64,000 nt of DNA from Roseiconus lacunae (GCF_008312935.1 NZ_VSZO01000079.1:124001-188000), one strand, 5' to 3'. Shown: positions 25,508 through 35,619, counted from the stretch's first letter. The notes: generated from the letters alone by a model not told the origin. Numbers and translations are program-made.

Positions 25508-26773
25508 ATGGGTGTTCAAATCGGATTTGTCGGGACTCGATTCGCCGGGACCGATGGTGTTTCGCTTGAAAGTGCGAAGTGGGCGCAGGTGTTGTGGGAT
25601 CACCGCCATGTGAGCCATTGGTATTCGGGATTGAGCGATCGCGATCGGGATACCTCGATGGTCGTGCCCCACGCTTATTTCGGTCATCCCGATATTGAAT
25701 GGATCAATCGTCGCGCTTTCGGAACAAGGACGCGAACCCCCGATGTGACACGGCGGATCTATGCACTCGCGGATTATCTTAAAGGAACCCTCTACGAATT
25801 CACGCGGCGCTACGACCTGGATCTACTGATCGTTCAAAACGCCCTGTGTATTCCGATGAACATCCCGCTCGGCGTGGCGCTGACGCACTTCATCGCCGAA
25901 ACCGGATTCCCGACGATCGCTCATCACCACGATTTTTATTGGGAACGGGATCGATTTAGTGTTTCGGCGGTGACCGACATGCTATGGACCGCGTTTCCGC
26001 CGGCATTACCACAGATTCAAAATGTGACGATCAATTCGTTTGCCCAGGAAGACTTGGCGCACCGCCGTGGCGTTTCGTCCATCCTTGTCCCAAATGTGTT
26101 GGACTTCGAAAACGAACCCGAAGAGGCAGATGATTACGCACGTGGATTTCGACAAGACATCGGCCTTGAAGACGATGATATCCTGTTCCTTCAACCAACT
26201 CGCGTTGTTCCTCGCAAAGGGATCGAACACTCGATCAGTTTGGTCGCGGCGCTGAAGAACGACAAATGCAAGCTGGTTATCTCGCATGCTAGCGGCGACG
26301 AAGGAAACGAGTATTTGGCCGCACTGAAGGATCTTGCCGAATCAAGCGGCGTCCACCTGCTTCTGTGCGACAAGCAAGTCGGTGACAAACGCGGCTATAA
26401 CGATGACGGCAGCAAAATTTATACGCTCGCCGACGCTTATTCCCAAGCCGATTTCATCACCTACCCCAGCCTCTACGAAGGCTTTGGCAACGCTCTGCTA
26501 GAAGCGTTTTACTTCCGCAAGCCGGTTTTGGTTAATCGCTATTCGATCTATGTCGCCGATATCGAACCAAAGGGTGCCAAAGTCATTGCGATGCAAGGGT
26601 ATCTGACCAAGGATGTCGTCGCCAAGGTTCAACGCATCATCGATGATCGTGACTACCGCGAGTCAATGGTCGACTTCAACTATGAAATCGGAAAGGCTTT
26701 CTTTAGTTACAGTGTCCTGCGTCGCAAGCTGCGAGCCTTGGTGACCAACTTCACCGGGCAAGACAACCTTTAG
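25508..26773 (+). CDS. GT4 glycosyltransferase, mannosylglucosylglycerate synthase-like
   Basis: 421 residues. [22 protein letters not shown] at the N-terminus, [34 protein letters not shown] and [19 protein letters not shown] (E-x7-E) are GT4 blocks. The overall pattern recalls the single-step synthase that adds mannose to glucosylglycerate. Rhodopirellula is reported to accumulate mannosylglucosylglycerate as a compatible solute, which fits, but I assign the substrate from memory of the family only. It follows the HAD gene by 67 bp on the same strand. Confidence 0.7.
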   Translation: MGVQIGFVGTRFAGTDGVSLESAKWAQVLWDHRHVSHWYSGLSDRDRDTSMVVPHAYFGHPDIEWINRRAFGTRTRTPDVTRRIYALADYLKGTLYEFTRRYDLDLLIVQNALCIPMNIPLGVALTHFIAETGFPTIAHHHDFYWERDRFSVSAVTDMLWTAFPPALPQIQNVTINSFAQEDLAHRRGVSSILVPNVLDFENEPEEADDYARGFRQDIGLEDDDILFLQPTRVVPRKGIEHSISLVAALKNDKCKLVISHASGDEGNEYLAALKDLAESSGVHLLLCDKQVGDKRGYNDDGSKIYTLADAYSQADFITYPSLYEGFGNALLEAFYFRKPVLVNRYSIYVADIEPKGAKVIAMQGYLTKDVVAKVQRIIDDRDYRESMVDFNYEIGKAFFSYSVLRRKLRALVTNFTGQDNL

Positions 26774-26828
26774 GGCGGCAGTGGTTCCAATCGCTCTGTT
26801 CTTCGAACCGGCTGCGAATACCGACATC

Positions 26829-26864
26829 GTAACGATCGAGTCGTGGCCTGGTATTGATCGTTAC
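26829..26864. terminator. Hairpin between convergent genes, bidirectional terminator candidate
   Basis: GTAACGATC (26829-26837) is perfectly complementary to GATCGTTAC (26856-26864), with an 18-nt loop. It overlaps the stop codon of the peroxiredoxin-like gene and lies 56 bp after the glycosyltransferase stop. No T-tract. Confidence 0.4.
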
Positions 26865-27589
26865 CGCTTCGGTGTCGTCAGTTTCAAAATTTCGTCGACG
26901 ACGACTGAAGGTTCCGCTCGCTTTTTGTAGTCTGCATCTAAGAATGCGTAGCGGATCACTCCATCGGTATCAATGACGTAGGTCGCCGAAAGCGGCAATT
27001 CCATCGCATCATTGTCGTTGAACTCGTTCAATTTCAAACGGTCTCGATAGATCGGGACGATTGGGTCGGGAAGTTTGAAAACCAACCCGTACTTCCGGGC
27101 GACGTCGTTGTTGGAATCGAACAAGGAAACGAACGCCAGATCATTCTTGCTCGCTGTCTCTTTGGCCTTTTCAGGAATCTCGGGGGTCAGCACAACTAAC
27201 TGTGCGCCGGCGCCTTCGATTGCCTGAAGTTTCTGTTGCATCGCTCGGAGCTGGATATTGCAGTAGGGGCACCAACCACCGCGGTACCACATCAAGACAA
27301 TCGGGCCATTTTTCCAAAGGTCACTCAGTCGCACCGATTCGTCTTTCCAGTTTTTCAGTTCGGCATCGATGGCCTGGTCGCCAACCTGCTTGGCCTTCGA
27401 TTCGATCTCTGACTGCCGCACCGTTTCAACCGCATCTTGCATGGTGCGGATCATTTCGGCGGGCATCCGTTTGACTGAATTTTTCGCCGTCGCTTGAAGC
27501 TGCTCGGCAAGTGTATCGGCATGATTTTGGGCAAATACCTGAGGAACGGACATGGTAAGAAGCAAAAGAGAGTAGAGGGTAAGTTTCAT
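26861..27589 (-). CDS. Exported peroxiredoxin-like (AhpC/TSA) protein
   Basis: 242 residues. A signal peptide covers residues 1-20 (ends in VFAQ). The thioredoxin-fold motif WYRGGWCPYCNIQL has Cys107 and Cys110 in a C-x2-C, as in the peroxiredoxin-like family 2 group. VLTPEIPEKAKETASKNDL and LPLSATYVIDTDGVIRYAFLDADYKKRAEP are the later conserved parts. It would reduce peroxides or act as a disulphide enzyme in the periplasm. It converges on the glycosyltransferase gene and has no operon partner. Confidence 0.85.
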   Translation of the reverse strand: MKLTLYSLLLLTMSVPQVFAQNHADTLAEQLQATAKNSVKRMPAEMIRTMQDAVETVRQSEIESKAKQVGDQAIDAELKNWKDESVRLSDLWKNGPIVLMWYRGGWCPYCNIQLRAMQQKLQAIEGAGAQLVVLTPEIPEKAKETASKNDLAFVSLFDSNNDVARKYGLVFKLPDPIVPIYRDRLKLNEFNDNDAMELPLSATYVIDTDGVIRYAFLDADYKKRAEPSVVVDEILKLTTPKR

Positions 27590-28026
27590 CGCGGTGCCGG
27601 ATGCTTTGGGCGAGTGTCGAGGGCTGTCGCTGGTGATGGTCTGACAGATTCATTGACGTACCTGCCGTGTCGCCAACCAGGCGTTCATTCGGAAATGTCG
27701 CTTCACTATCCAGGTCCGTCATCGACAATCGTTAATTCGGCAAAACGTCAGTCGTCTGTGCCCAGTTGAAGAGATGTCTTGAAATCGCGAATTCACCTTC
27801 CCGCGTACGCAGCTCGCCCCTCCCGGAAGACCGTGAAGTAAATCCCGTCTTTCGGTAAACGTGGATGGACACTTTCCCGGGCACCCAGGGGGAGATATCA
27901 CAAAGAATCCGTGTCGCTTCAAAAATTTGCTTCCCGCCGACAGGAGGGCCTTGGTACCATCCTGAAGGGCTGGTCGTTGCCCGCCCGTGGTTGGTCTTCG
28001 CTTCATGGCTTTTGGGAGAATCAGTG
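27590..28026. other. Gene-free divergent spacer
   Basis: No coding frame here looks real. The astacin-like frame is open back to 27865, but the added part lacks family similarity and the good ribosome site supports ATG 28027. No promoter is clear. Confidence 0.4.
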
Positions 28027-29205
28027 ATGGCTGAAAAATCGCAGTCGGTGCAGTCTCAATTGAGTCAAATTTTGCGTCGTTTGGACAAGTTAGAGGTCGC
28101 CCACCGAATCGGCGCCGGCGGTGGCTCGTCAACTGTCACCGGCAGTAGCGGTGATCGGGCAGAAGGAGTTGGGTCGTGCACCTTGCCCGCCGTTCCCGAA
28201 CGGATCTTCAGTTCGAATGTATCACCGTATCGCGAAGGGTTGATTCGCTACATTGGAAAGAAATGGGTCAACGGAACACGCTTGAAGTATTACTTTTTCG
28301 AGGATGCTCCGCTGAAAGGAGATGCCAGCAATGTGGATCTTGTTCGTCAAGGATTTCAAGTTTGGGAAGATGTCGGGATCGGAATCGAATTCGAAGAAGT
28401 CACGAACATCGATGACGCAAATGTCCGAATCGGTTTTAAGCGTGGCGACGGAGCTTGGTCGTACGTAGGACGAGACGTCATTGACATTCCCGGACGACAT
28501 GAACGGACGATGAATTTCGGTTGGGATTTAACATTAGATCCACGCGGCGGTGGAGTGGATACGCCGGTCCATGAAATCGGTCACACGTTGGGATTTCCCC
28601 ATGAGCATCAGAATCCATTCGCGGGCATTGTTTGGAATGAAGAGGCGGTCTACGACTACTTTGCCGGGGCGCCAAACTATTGGTCGCGACAACAAACGTT
28701 CCACAACGTGCTAAGAAAACTCGGCCCTTCAGAGGTCGAAGGTTCCCAGTGGGATCCAAACTCGATCATGCACTATAGCTTCGCGGCAGGCTTGATTCTC
28801 GAACCGGCGGAGTATCGCGTTGGGTTGAACCCGTCAGACGGTTTGACGGAGGCTGACAAAGAGCAGGCGAGAAAGTTCTATCCTGACAAACCTCCACGCT
28901 ACAAGAATTTAGAGCCTTTTGAGCTTGAGTTTTTGTCGATCGCTCCAGGCGAACAAAAAGACTTCGTCATTGAGCCAACACGTTCGGACGAATTCACGAT
29001 TCAAACGTTTGGTCGATCTGATGTTGTGATGGTCCTATTCGAAGACGTTGATGGCGAGATGGAATTCGTCGCCGGTGACGATGACAGCGGGACCGATCTA
29101 AACGCAAAGATTACAATTCGCCTGGTTCGCGGACGCCGATATATTCTGAGGATTCGGCTGTACCTGAATTGGTCTTCAGGTGACACCGCGGTCATGATGT
29201 GGTGA
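28027..29205 (+). CDS. Astacin-like (M12A) zinc metallopeptidase with C-terminal PPC-like domain
   Basis: 392 residues from the ATG with GGGAG at 28014-28018. A short coiled-coil-like start (VQSQLSQILRRLDKLE) and a Gly/Ser linker precede the catalytic domain. HEIGHTLGFPHEHQNP gives zinc ligands His182, His186 and His192, general base Glu183 and the family Glu193; SIMHYSF at 246-252 is the Met-turn with the usual Tyr. Residues 295-392 (GEQKDFVIEP, LFEDVDGEMEF, RYILRIRLY) look like a pre-peptidase C-terminal beta domain. No signal peptide is visible, which is unusual for this secreted family. Confidence 0.85.
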   Translation: MAEKSQSVQSQLSQILRRLDKLEVAHRIGAGGGSSTVTGSSGDRAEGVGSCTLPAVPERIFSSNVSPYREGLIRYIGKKWVNGTRLKYYFFEDAPLKGDASNVDLVRQGFQVWEDVGIGIEFEEVTNIDDANVRIGFKRGDGAWSYVGRDVIDIPGRHERTMNFGWDLTLDPRGGGVDTPVHEIGHTLGFPHEHQNPFAGIVWNEEAVYDYFAGAPNYWSRQQTFHNVLRKLGPSEVEGSQWDPNSIMHYSFAAGLILEPAEYRVGLNPSDGLTEADKEQARKFYPDKPPRYKNLEPFELEFLSIAPGEQKDFVIEPTRSDEFTIQTFGRSDVVMVLFEDVDGEMEFVAGDDDSGTDLNAKITIRLVRGRRYILRIRLYLNWSSGDTAVMMW

Positions 29206-29318
29206 CGCGTCAGGTCCCCGGCGACAAATCGATGGTGGGGATTGAAGCGGGGCAATCGCCTTGTAATCTGTGATCTCCGTTTCATTCCTCCACCACAATT
29301 ACTCGCCCTAGATTCACC

Positions 29319-30875
29319 GTGATCCGAAAATGCAATGCGTGGTTGATCGTCGCGATCACACTCTTTCTCGTGCTGCGAATCCCACTGATCACGCATCAAT
29401 CGGGCATCCAAGATGAGCATTGGTTCGCAGTTCCGGGATACACGCTTTGGGAAGAAGGTGTGCCCAGGATCCCGTATGTACCCTCACGAATTCGCGATTC
29501 GTTTTTTGAGAACGCCGATGTTTGCTTGATGACGCTACCGCCAGGTTTAGCGCTGGCACAAGCTCCCTTTTTTGCGGTCTTTCAAGCTGGCTATCCAACC
29601 GCTCGTTTGCCATCGTTACTCGCCGCACTCGCAACGATCGTTGTCACCTATTCTCTGGTGAGACGTTTCGGGGGTGATCGGAGCATCGCCGGATTCGCGT
29701 CCCTCGTCGTCGCACTCTCTCGCCCATTGCTTTTCGCCGGGATCACTTCGCGCCCCGACGCCCTGTGTATCCTGTTTGGATTGTTATGCGCAGATCGGAT
29801 CGTGAAAGTGGCCCATCAGGCTCGGGCTGAGTCAGAAGACCAGATGTCTGAAACGAGATCCAAGCCACTGCCAGACAATCAACTTAGGTCGGTGAGTGTC
29901 GCGGGGGTATTTTGTGGCTTCGCTGCATTATGCCATCCGCTAGGCATCGTGTTTGCGATGCAATCCGCGTTGGTGATCTTGATCATCCGGGGTGGATTTC
30001 GCAAGGTGCTTCGTCGCTGGTGCGTCTTTGCGATCGGATCGGTGCTTGGTATCTCGCCATGGTTGCCGTACATCGTGATGTTTCCTTATGAGTTCCGCGC
30101 CCAGTTCGTGACTAACGTTCTAGACCGGGCAGGTCCAGGACTGTTTTCCAGACTCACATGGCCAATTCCATCGCTCATCCACCACTCTCGAATCCTGTAC
30201 GAGCTTTTAGGGTCGTTGCAGTTGACCCTGTTTGGCATCGCTTTGGTACTTGGCACGCTGTTGGTCTTTCGCTCACGCCGAAATTCCGTACCGGTGCGTT
30301 GGCTGTTGCCACTTAATGCCTGGGCGGCAGTCTATCTGACCGCGACCGCTGCGGGTTTGCATCCGATCCAGCTTTACTGGGCGTATGCGTTTGTCTGGTC
30401 GATCGTCCTTGGGGCGATCGCTTTGGGGGAACTGAGTGAGGTCATTCGGCGACGGCTTTCGCCGGCTTCATTCAAACTGACTCAATTCGCTTTTTGCATC
30501 GGCGTTCTGGTTCTGCTGCTGCCCGGCGGGGGCTTGCGAAGTTGGCACGTCTACGTGACTCACTGGAATGATCCACGCTACAACGCTTCACGCTTCATCG
30601 CCAATGTGCTTTCGGAAATCCCCGAGGACGCGTTGTGTTACTCAGATTTAAGTTACGTCTTTGACATCTACCTTAGTGGTCGACCAACCCGTTTGTGCGC
30701 CGAGCGAGAACTCTTCTGGGGCGACGATGCGATCGAATACGACTACTTGCTGCTCTCTTGGGAAGGGCGTGATGCTGACTGGGCACAACAGTACGACGCC
30801 GTCAAATTTCGCTCATTCGGTTCCGATGCCACGCCGCAGCACTGCTACGTCGACGTATTCCGTCACGAAGAATAA
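29319..30875 (+). CDS. Polytopic glycosyltransferase, ArnT/PMT-like (GT-C)
   Basis: 518 residues with about ten hydrophobic helices. The first periplasmic loop carries GIQDEHWFAVPGYTLWEEG, with the D-E pair typical of GT-C catalytic loops. SRPLLFAGITSRPDALCILFGLLCADR is a second conserved block. The C-terminal 100 residues are soluble. Such enzymes use polyprenyl-phosphate sugars to modify lipids or proteins outside the membrane; the substrate is unknown. The start is GTG. No sugar-donor gene adjoins it. Confidence 0.75.
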   Translation: MIRKCNAWLIVAITLFLVLRIPLITHQSGIQDEHWFAVPGYTLWEEGVPRIPYVPSRIRDSFFENADVCLMTLPPGLALAQAPFFAVFQAGYPTARLPSLLAALATIVVTYSLVRRFGGDRSIAGFASLVVALSRPLLFAGITSRPDALCILFGLLCADRIVKVAHQARAESEDQMSETRSKPLPDNQLRSVSVAGVFCGFAALCHPLGIVFAMQSALVILIIRGGFRKVLRRWCVFAIGSVLGISPWLPYIVMFPYEFRAQFVTNVLDRAGPGLFSRLTWPIPSLIHHSRILYELLGSLQLTLFGIALVLGTLLVFRSRRNSVPVRWLLPLNAWAAVYLTATAAGLHPIQLYWAYAFVWSIVLGAIALGELSEVIRRRLSPASFKLTQFAFCIGVLVLLLPGGGLRSWHVYVTHWNDPRYNASRFIANVLSEIPEDALCYSDLSYVFDIYLSGRPTRLCAERELFWGDDAIEYDYLLLSWEGRDADWAQQYDAVKFRSFGSDATPQHCYVDVFRHEE

Positions 30876-30920
30876 GAATTTCGTTGAACGCGTAATCACA
30901 GTTTCGATACACTGTTAAAT

Positions 30921-30937
30921 CGTTCAACAATTGAACG
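30921..30937. promoter_or_regulatory. Perfect 7-3-7 palindrome upstream of the SHD1 gene
   Basis: CGTTCAA, spacer CAA, then TTGAACG, in the 157-bp gap 95 bp before the next start. It could be an operator or a small hairpin; there is no T-tract. Confidence 0.35.
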
Positions 30938-31032
30938 TCGGTCTTCTCTGGGCAGAATTTGTTTGCAAACATCGTTGCCCGACTTTTCTTATTTCCGAAG
31001 CCGTTCATTTTCGGTGTTGAGGTCAAATCAAC

Positions 31033-32982
31033 ATGGTTTCATTCCGTTCTGTTCGTTCACTGGCTTTTATCGCTGCAGCTTTTTACCTTTCGGCCGAAAA
31101 TTGGAATTCGATTGCCATCGCCGATGAAACGCGTACATGGTCAGATACGTCAGGCCGTTTCAAATTGCAGGCGACATTGATCGAAGTGAAAGGGAGCGAC
31201 GTCTATTTGAAGCGGACGGACGGGAAAACTGTCAAAGTCCCGCTGCAGCGACTGAGCGAAATCGATCGGCAATTTTTGACTGAATTAGAGAATCCATTCG
31301 AGATGGTCGATGAGGTTCCCGCCGAAGGTCAGCCTACATCGCCGGTCGCCAATCGTAGTCGACCCCCGCGCCGGTCCACCGGATCTTCAGGTTGGGATCA
31401 TCCGCCCGTCAACGAGTGGGACAATATCAAAACCGTCGGCGTAGGTTTCAATAACCAGTCCTGGAATTACACGCCACCGAAGAGCAACCGGCTACCGTTC
31501 GAACCCAAGCAAGCGATGCTGCCCAAGAAGAACAATTTCTTCGAGGGGATGCGTCGAGTCGAAATCAATCCACTCGCCGCTTCTGCCGTAGCAGGCTACA
31601 CCTGGACCTTCAGTACGCCGACGCACCAAAGTCGCGTCTCGTTGATCGATTTGAAAACGGGGCGTTCGGTCAATTCGGGTTTGGTGACTGGGAATATGTC
31701 ACCGCTAGCCGTCTTAAACGACGGGCAGACAATTTTGATGCAGGGAACCGGATCGGACCGAGATGAGTATGAAACCGGCGATCAGCTGCAGCTTTGGACG
31801 ATCGATGGACTGGAAGTCACGCGATCACAGAGTTGGATTCCTTTTCCTGATGAGAAGAAGTCATTTGGTAAGACGACCAATGCCAATGTTCGTCAAGCTA
31901 TACCGATCCAAGACAATCGTGTTCTGATTCTTGCCGATAGCGGACACCTCGCATGCTTCGATATCCGCACGTTGCGTGCAAGTTGGCACATGCGACTTCC
32001 GAGTCATCATGCGATCACGTTGACCACTGATCGAAAGCAATTGTTTGTTTATCAAGATCATCAACTGTTGCATCTTGACCCCAGTTCAGGAACCGTGCGG
32101 GGACAATTGACGCTGACTGAAAAACCACGTTTGGGATGGACGAAGATTCGATTGAATGAATCCGGCGATCGGATGATGATCACCTTTGTCAATCAATTGC
32201 GCGTGATTGATTTGTCCAACGGGGAAACGGTCGATGATTATGAAACGGCCGGTAACTCACCGTTGTCTCCGAGGGGACTCGGCTATCCGGCGGAAGGTTT
32301 TGCCCTGCTGGACAACCATTTACTCGTTCACATTCCATCGCGAATCCGAGTCTGTGACTACAAGGATGCCGCAGTGATTTGCTGTGAAGGCGGAACTGAA
32401 TTTATCGGCTTGTTAACTGACAAAGGTGGCCTTTTGGTTCCCACTTCGATGCCGCATCCCAAGGCCGAAGCTGTTCTGAAGCAGGCGATGGACGACCCTT
32501 CCGTTTTCCTGATCTACCCCGGGGTAGAAGTCTCGCTCGATGTTTCCGGAGTGCCGGAACAATACCACGCTTCCGTGAAAGACAACCTGGAGGAATCGAT
32601 CAAGCGCGCAGGATACCTGTTGAAACCTTCTGCCGCGATTGAGATCAAAGCATCGGTCTCGGGGCCGGAACAGGAAGCCATATCCTACATTGCCCGCGGA
32701 TCCTACGTCGCCAATAAGTTCACTTCGAACGTCACGATTCATGCCAATGGCAAAGAAGTTTGGACGCGATCGTCGAGTAACATCCCTGGTGTCTTGATGA
32801 CCAAACGCGGCCAGTCGATCCAAGAAAGAATCGATGAGCTAGGACAAGGTCCCAACCTTTCCTACTTCAAATCAATCACGTTGCCGAATCTGATGCAAAA
32901 GCCATCGGAAAGCCCGCAAGGAAACTTGCAAAATACGTTGATGGTTTCAAAGTTCACGATGCAAGGCTTAGTCGACAATTGA
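31033..32982 (+). CDS. Exported SHD1-domain protein with beta-propeller-like region
   Basis: 649 residues. A signal peptide (RSLAFIAAAFYLSA) leads to an SHD1 domain at about 34-80: RTWSDTSGRFKLQATLIEV, VYLKRTDGKTVKVPLQRLS, IDRQFL. SHD1 is frequent in exported planctomycete proteins. A Pro/Arg-rich linker follows, then about 300 residues with WD40/PQQ-like blades (SLIDLKTGRSVNSG, LACFDIRTLRASWHMRL, LLHLDPSSGTVRGQL). The last 150 residues have no recognised domain. Its role is unknown, perhaps a surface scaffold. It is monocistronic. Confidence 0.75.
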   Translation: MVSFRSVRSLAFIAAAFYLSAENWNSIAIADETRTWSDTSGRFKLQATLIEVKGSDVYLKRTDGKTVKVPLQRLSEIDRQFLTELENPFEMVDEVPAEGQPTSPVANRSRPPRRSTGSSGWDHPPVNEWDNIKTVGVGFNNQSWNYTPPKSNRLPFEPKQAMLPKKNNFFEGMRRVEINPLAASAVAGYTWTFSTPTHQSRVSLIDLKTGRSVNSGLVTGNMSPLAVLNDGQTILMQGTGSDRDEYETGDQLQLWTIDGLEVTRSQSWIPFPDEKKSFGKTTNANVRQAIPIQDNRVLILADSGHLACFDIRTLRASWHMRLPSHHAITLTTDRKQLFVYQDHQLLHLDPSSGTVRGQLTLTEKPRLGWTKIRLNESGDRMMITFVNQLRVIDLSNGETVDDYETAGNSPLSPRGLGYPAEGFALLDNHLLVHIPSRIRVCDYKDAAVICCEGGTEFIGLLTDKGGLLVPTSMPHPKAEAVLKQAMDDPSVFLIYPGVEVSLDVSGVPEQYHASVKDNLEESIKRAGYLLKPSAAIEIKASVSGPEQEAISYIARGSYVANKFTSNVTIHANGKEVWTRSSSNIPGVLMTKRGQSIQERIDELGQGPNLSYFKSITLPNLMQKPSESPQGNLQNTLMVSKFTMQGLVDN

Positions 32983-33055
32983 TGTCACCGGCGCGGAAAT
33001 CATTCACGGTAGCCGATCTGGTACGTTCGGCTCACAGTGCATTTTCGATAGGTCC

Positions 33056-34231
33056 TCACTGCCGCTTCCACAACGAAAGCGAAAATGCAATCGCGATTGT
33101 CGCAACAAATCCACCGCTGACGACCCACCAATGCGTCCCGGATGTTCGTCGGTCAGCAATTTTGTTTTCTTGGCGAACCGATTGAACCTGCCCATGTGAA
33201 TGTGTTTGGGATGGTTCACACGTCACCGTTTCGTCCGATTTCGTTGGTGTTTTTCCCGGTGGGATTGTGATCAACTGCGGCTCAGTATTTTCAATGGGAT
33301 CGGAAACCACGACATGATCGCCCAGCGTTTCGATCCAATCGGCTGCCAGAAGGATATCGATACCTGGATTAAGCGCCTTGACGCTACAGCTACATTCTCC
33401 GAATAGATAGTGGCAAGCTTTTAGGATTGCGTCATCGTCAAGCTGAGCCGCTGGCAGCGGTTCGATCATTCTCCCACGTCCGAAGATTGGAACAAAAAAC
33501 GGCGGATGTTGCTCCCTGGCAATCCCGGCAATCATCGCATTGAACGCGATTTCATTGGGATCGTCTTTGGCAAGCACTCGGCTATTGAATTTAACCAACA
33601 GGGGAATGTCACAGCGCAGAACATCATCCATCGACGCGCCTGGAACCTCTGCTAGTGCCTTGGAGGCATCTTTTCGGCGAATCACTCCGTCAGGCAAAGT
33701 GACACTTGATTCGGCCCGCCGCAACGTCTCATCCAATCGACGTTTTAGACGTAGGTTTTCGTCTGCATCATCGCCTTCGACGAGCAACCAAACCACTGAG
33801 ACACCTTCGCTAAGATCGTTGACGATTTCGGTCCGCAGTGGTGAATGGATCCATCGGCGAACGTTCTGGACGGTTAGCGGTCCTTTCCAGCACAGTTTCT
33901 TTTGGCCTGGGTAAAAGGCTTGTAACATCGGCACTTCACCCGTGTCATCGATGCCTTCCAGTGACCACAGTTCCGCTTCGCTGAGGGTTGATAGATCGAT
34001 GACCTCGGTGGCGACGTTAGCCTTCGAATTTTCGAGTTGCTGTAGTTCTTCGAATGCCTTTTTGGGAGCTCCTGTCAGATCGCCATCAACAATCGCTACA
34101 AGTTGATAGTCGTCTGCCGGCCATCGCTCCAAAGCGTATCGGAATACCGGAATCTTGCACGCCCAAACCGCCACCGGCGCAGATAGGCATGCGACCAGAG
34201 AAAGGGAGATGATCCAACGAACTCGTGTCAA
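33056..34231 (-). CDS. Tail-anchored exported protein of unknown function
   Basis: 391 residues. Signal-like helix at 5-24, then an ACKIPVFRYALERWPADDY motif that I recall from planctomycete exported proteins. A lone C-terminal helix (WWVVSGGFVATIAIAFSLSLWKRQ) follows a His/Ser/Gln linker, giving one or two membrane anchors with most of the protein outside the cytoplasm. A FGECSCSVKALNPG motif in the middle has a C-x-C pair, echoed by GCSCGGW in the first gene of this operon. The start ATG overlaps the propeller gene's stop by 4 bp. Function unknown; a shared role with the two propeller proteins is inference. Confidence 0.7.
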   Translation of the reverse strand: MTRVRWIISLSLVACLSAPVAVWACKIPVFRYALERWPADDYQLVAIVDGDLTGAPKKAFEELQQLENSKANVATEVIDLSTLSEAELWSLEGIDDTGEVPMLQAFYPGQKKLCWKGPLTVQNVRRWIHSPLRTEIVNDLSEGVSVVWLLVEGDDADENLRLKRRLDETLRRAESSVTLPDGVIRRKDASKALAEVPGASMDDVLRCDIPLLVKFNSRVLAKDDPNEIAFNAMIAGIAREQHPPFFVPIFGRGRMIEPLPAAQLDDDAILKACHYLFGECSCSVKALNPGIDILLAADWIETLGDHVVVSDPIENTEPQLITIPPGKTPTKSDETVTCEPSQTHSHGQVQSVRQENKIADRRTSGTHWWVVSGGFVATIAIAFSLSLWKRQ

Positions 34232-35619
34232 TTGTTTGCCCCGAAAGCGTAGATGTGCCCAAGTCCGGTACTGACAAACAGGTGACCATCGGCGACGGCC
34301 AGTCCATGGGCGATACCTTCGACGGCATGTTGCCAGACCAATTTGCCAGACTTAGCCGAGTAAGCGCGGACTTCATGGTCGAGCCCGGCAACGATCACGT
34401 CACCAGCTTTAATGAATCCTTTCGGTGCGGGGCAATCGACTTCCCATTTCCACGCAGCGTTTTCGGCGGATTTGGCGGCTTTGTAGTCGGCCGACGCCTT
34501 CTCGAGGACACTCGGTTCGATCTCGTCTTTCTTGCGTTTTCCCTTTTCGATGATGGCAAGACTTTGGTTTGCTTTGATCTGCGCATCGACGTATGCCGAG
34601 CGGGCAAGCAGCTTGAGTTTACCACCAGTCGGGATCCACGCTTGGTCACCTTCTAGCAGGATTCGATTCGTTCCGCTAAATGTCGCCAAACGCTCTCGAT
34701 TTTCGCCATCGGCGAGCCGTAACTGTGTGTCCGACGATTTCTGGTTTTGAGGGCCTGCGAGCAGCATTTCATCTTCGGTCAACACACAAAAGACTCCGCC
34801 GGCTTCGCCGATCGCACCTTCCATCGTTCCGTCTTGTCGGTCGAATGAAAGTGGTGCCGCCCGTCCCTGAGGCACATAGATTCGATCCGATGACGTGAGC
34901 AATGCGCCCTGTAGCGTCACGCCTTCCGCGGTTGACTGGAAACAGTCGTCAAGCTCGGTACCGCCGTCCTGTGAGTTGACCTTCCAAAGGTACGACGGCT
35001 CCCAGGGAACCAGAGAGCCACCGAAGATCGCGCGACCGTCTTCGACAACCACACCGGTTCGAACCGGCCACATCGAGATGATCTTTCGGTTACTCGTCAC
35101 ATAGCGATTGCGAGGAGACGCACATCGCTTCCAAACAAGCTCACCGGTGAATTGGTCACAACAGTAGACAAAACCGTCATCGGAGCCGAAAAACACACGG
35201 CCTTCGGCGATCGTCGGCGGAAACCGAACGGCCGACTCTGTAAAGTAAACCCAACGTTCGGTCCCTGATTTAATCTCGATCGCGTGGACCGCATCATCGG
35301 CAGATGATCCGAAATAGAGAATCCCTTGCGACGCCGTGACATAAAAACAGGGGTCGAAGTTTCGCATCGACTGCAATCCACTGTTTCCAGAGTACGCATC
35401 CCATTTCGCTGGTCCAGTCCATGCGGTTTGTGGGACGACGGCAGACTTCATGATCCACGATTGTCGCAATGGAAAACGCAAGGTTTCTTTCGTCACGCCG
35501 CTACGGCGAACATCGTGGCGATACGTCGACCAATCTTCGGCGACACTCGATGTGACACCATTCAAGGCAACGATGCCAACCATGAGTAACAGGACGCATT
35601 TTAAATCATCGGATTTCAT
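34228..35619 (-). CDS. Exported PQQ-like beta-propeller protein
   Basis: 463 residues from ATG 35619, which opens a signal peptide (CVLLLMVGIVALNGVTSSVA); the longer frame runs into the upstream gene. Propeller blades recur with the A-W-x-x-x-W-type signature: GILYFGSSADDAVHAIEIKSG, GRVFFGSDDGFVYCCDQFTG, GDVIVAGLDHEVRAYSAKSG and HLFVSTGLGHIYAFG. The ATGA overlaps on both sides (with the 726-aa gene and the tail-anchored protein) show translational coupling. Between blades, at about 345-400, lies a Lys-rich helical insertion. PQQ itself need not be bound. Confidence 0.8.
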   Translation of the reverse strand: MKSDDLKCVLLLMVGIVALNGVTSSVAEDWSTYRHDVRRSGVTKETLRFPLRQSWIMKSAVVPQTAWTGPAKWDAYSGNSGLQSMRNFDPCFYVTASQGILYFGSSADDAVHAIEIKSGTERWVYFTESAVRFPPTIAEGRVFFGSDDGFVYCCDQFTGELVWKRCASPRNRYVTSNRKIISMWPVRTGVVVEDGRAIFGGSLVPWEPSYLWKVNSQDGGTELDDCFQSTAEGVTLQGALLTSSDRIYVPQGRAAPLSFDRQDGTMEGAIGEAGGVFCVLTEDEMLLAGPQNQKSSDTQLRLADGENRERLATFSGTNRILLEGDQAWIPTGGKLKLLARSAYVDAQIKANQSLAIIEKGKRKKDEIEPSVLEKASADYKAAKSAENAAWKWEVDCPAPKGFIKAGDVIVAGLDHEVRAYSAKSGKLVWQHAVEGIAHGLAVADGHLFVSTGLGHIYAFGANN

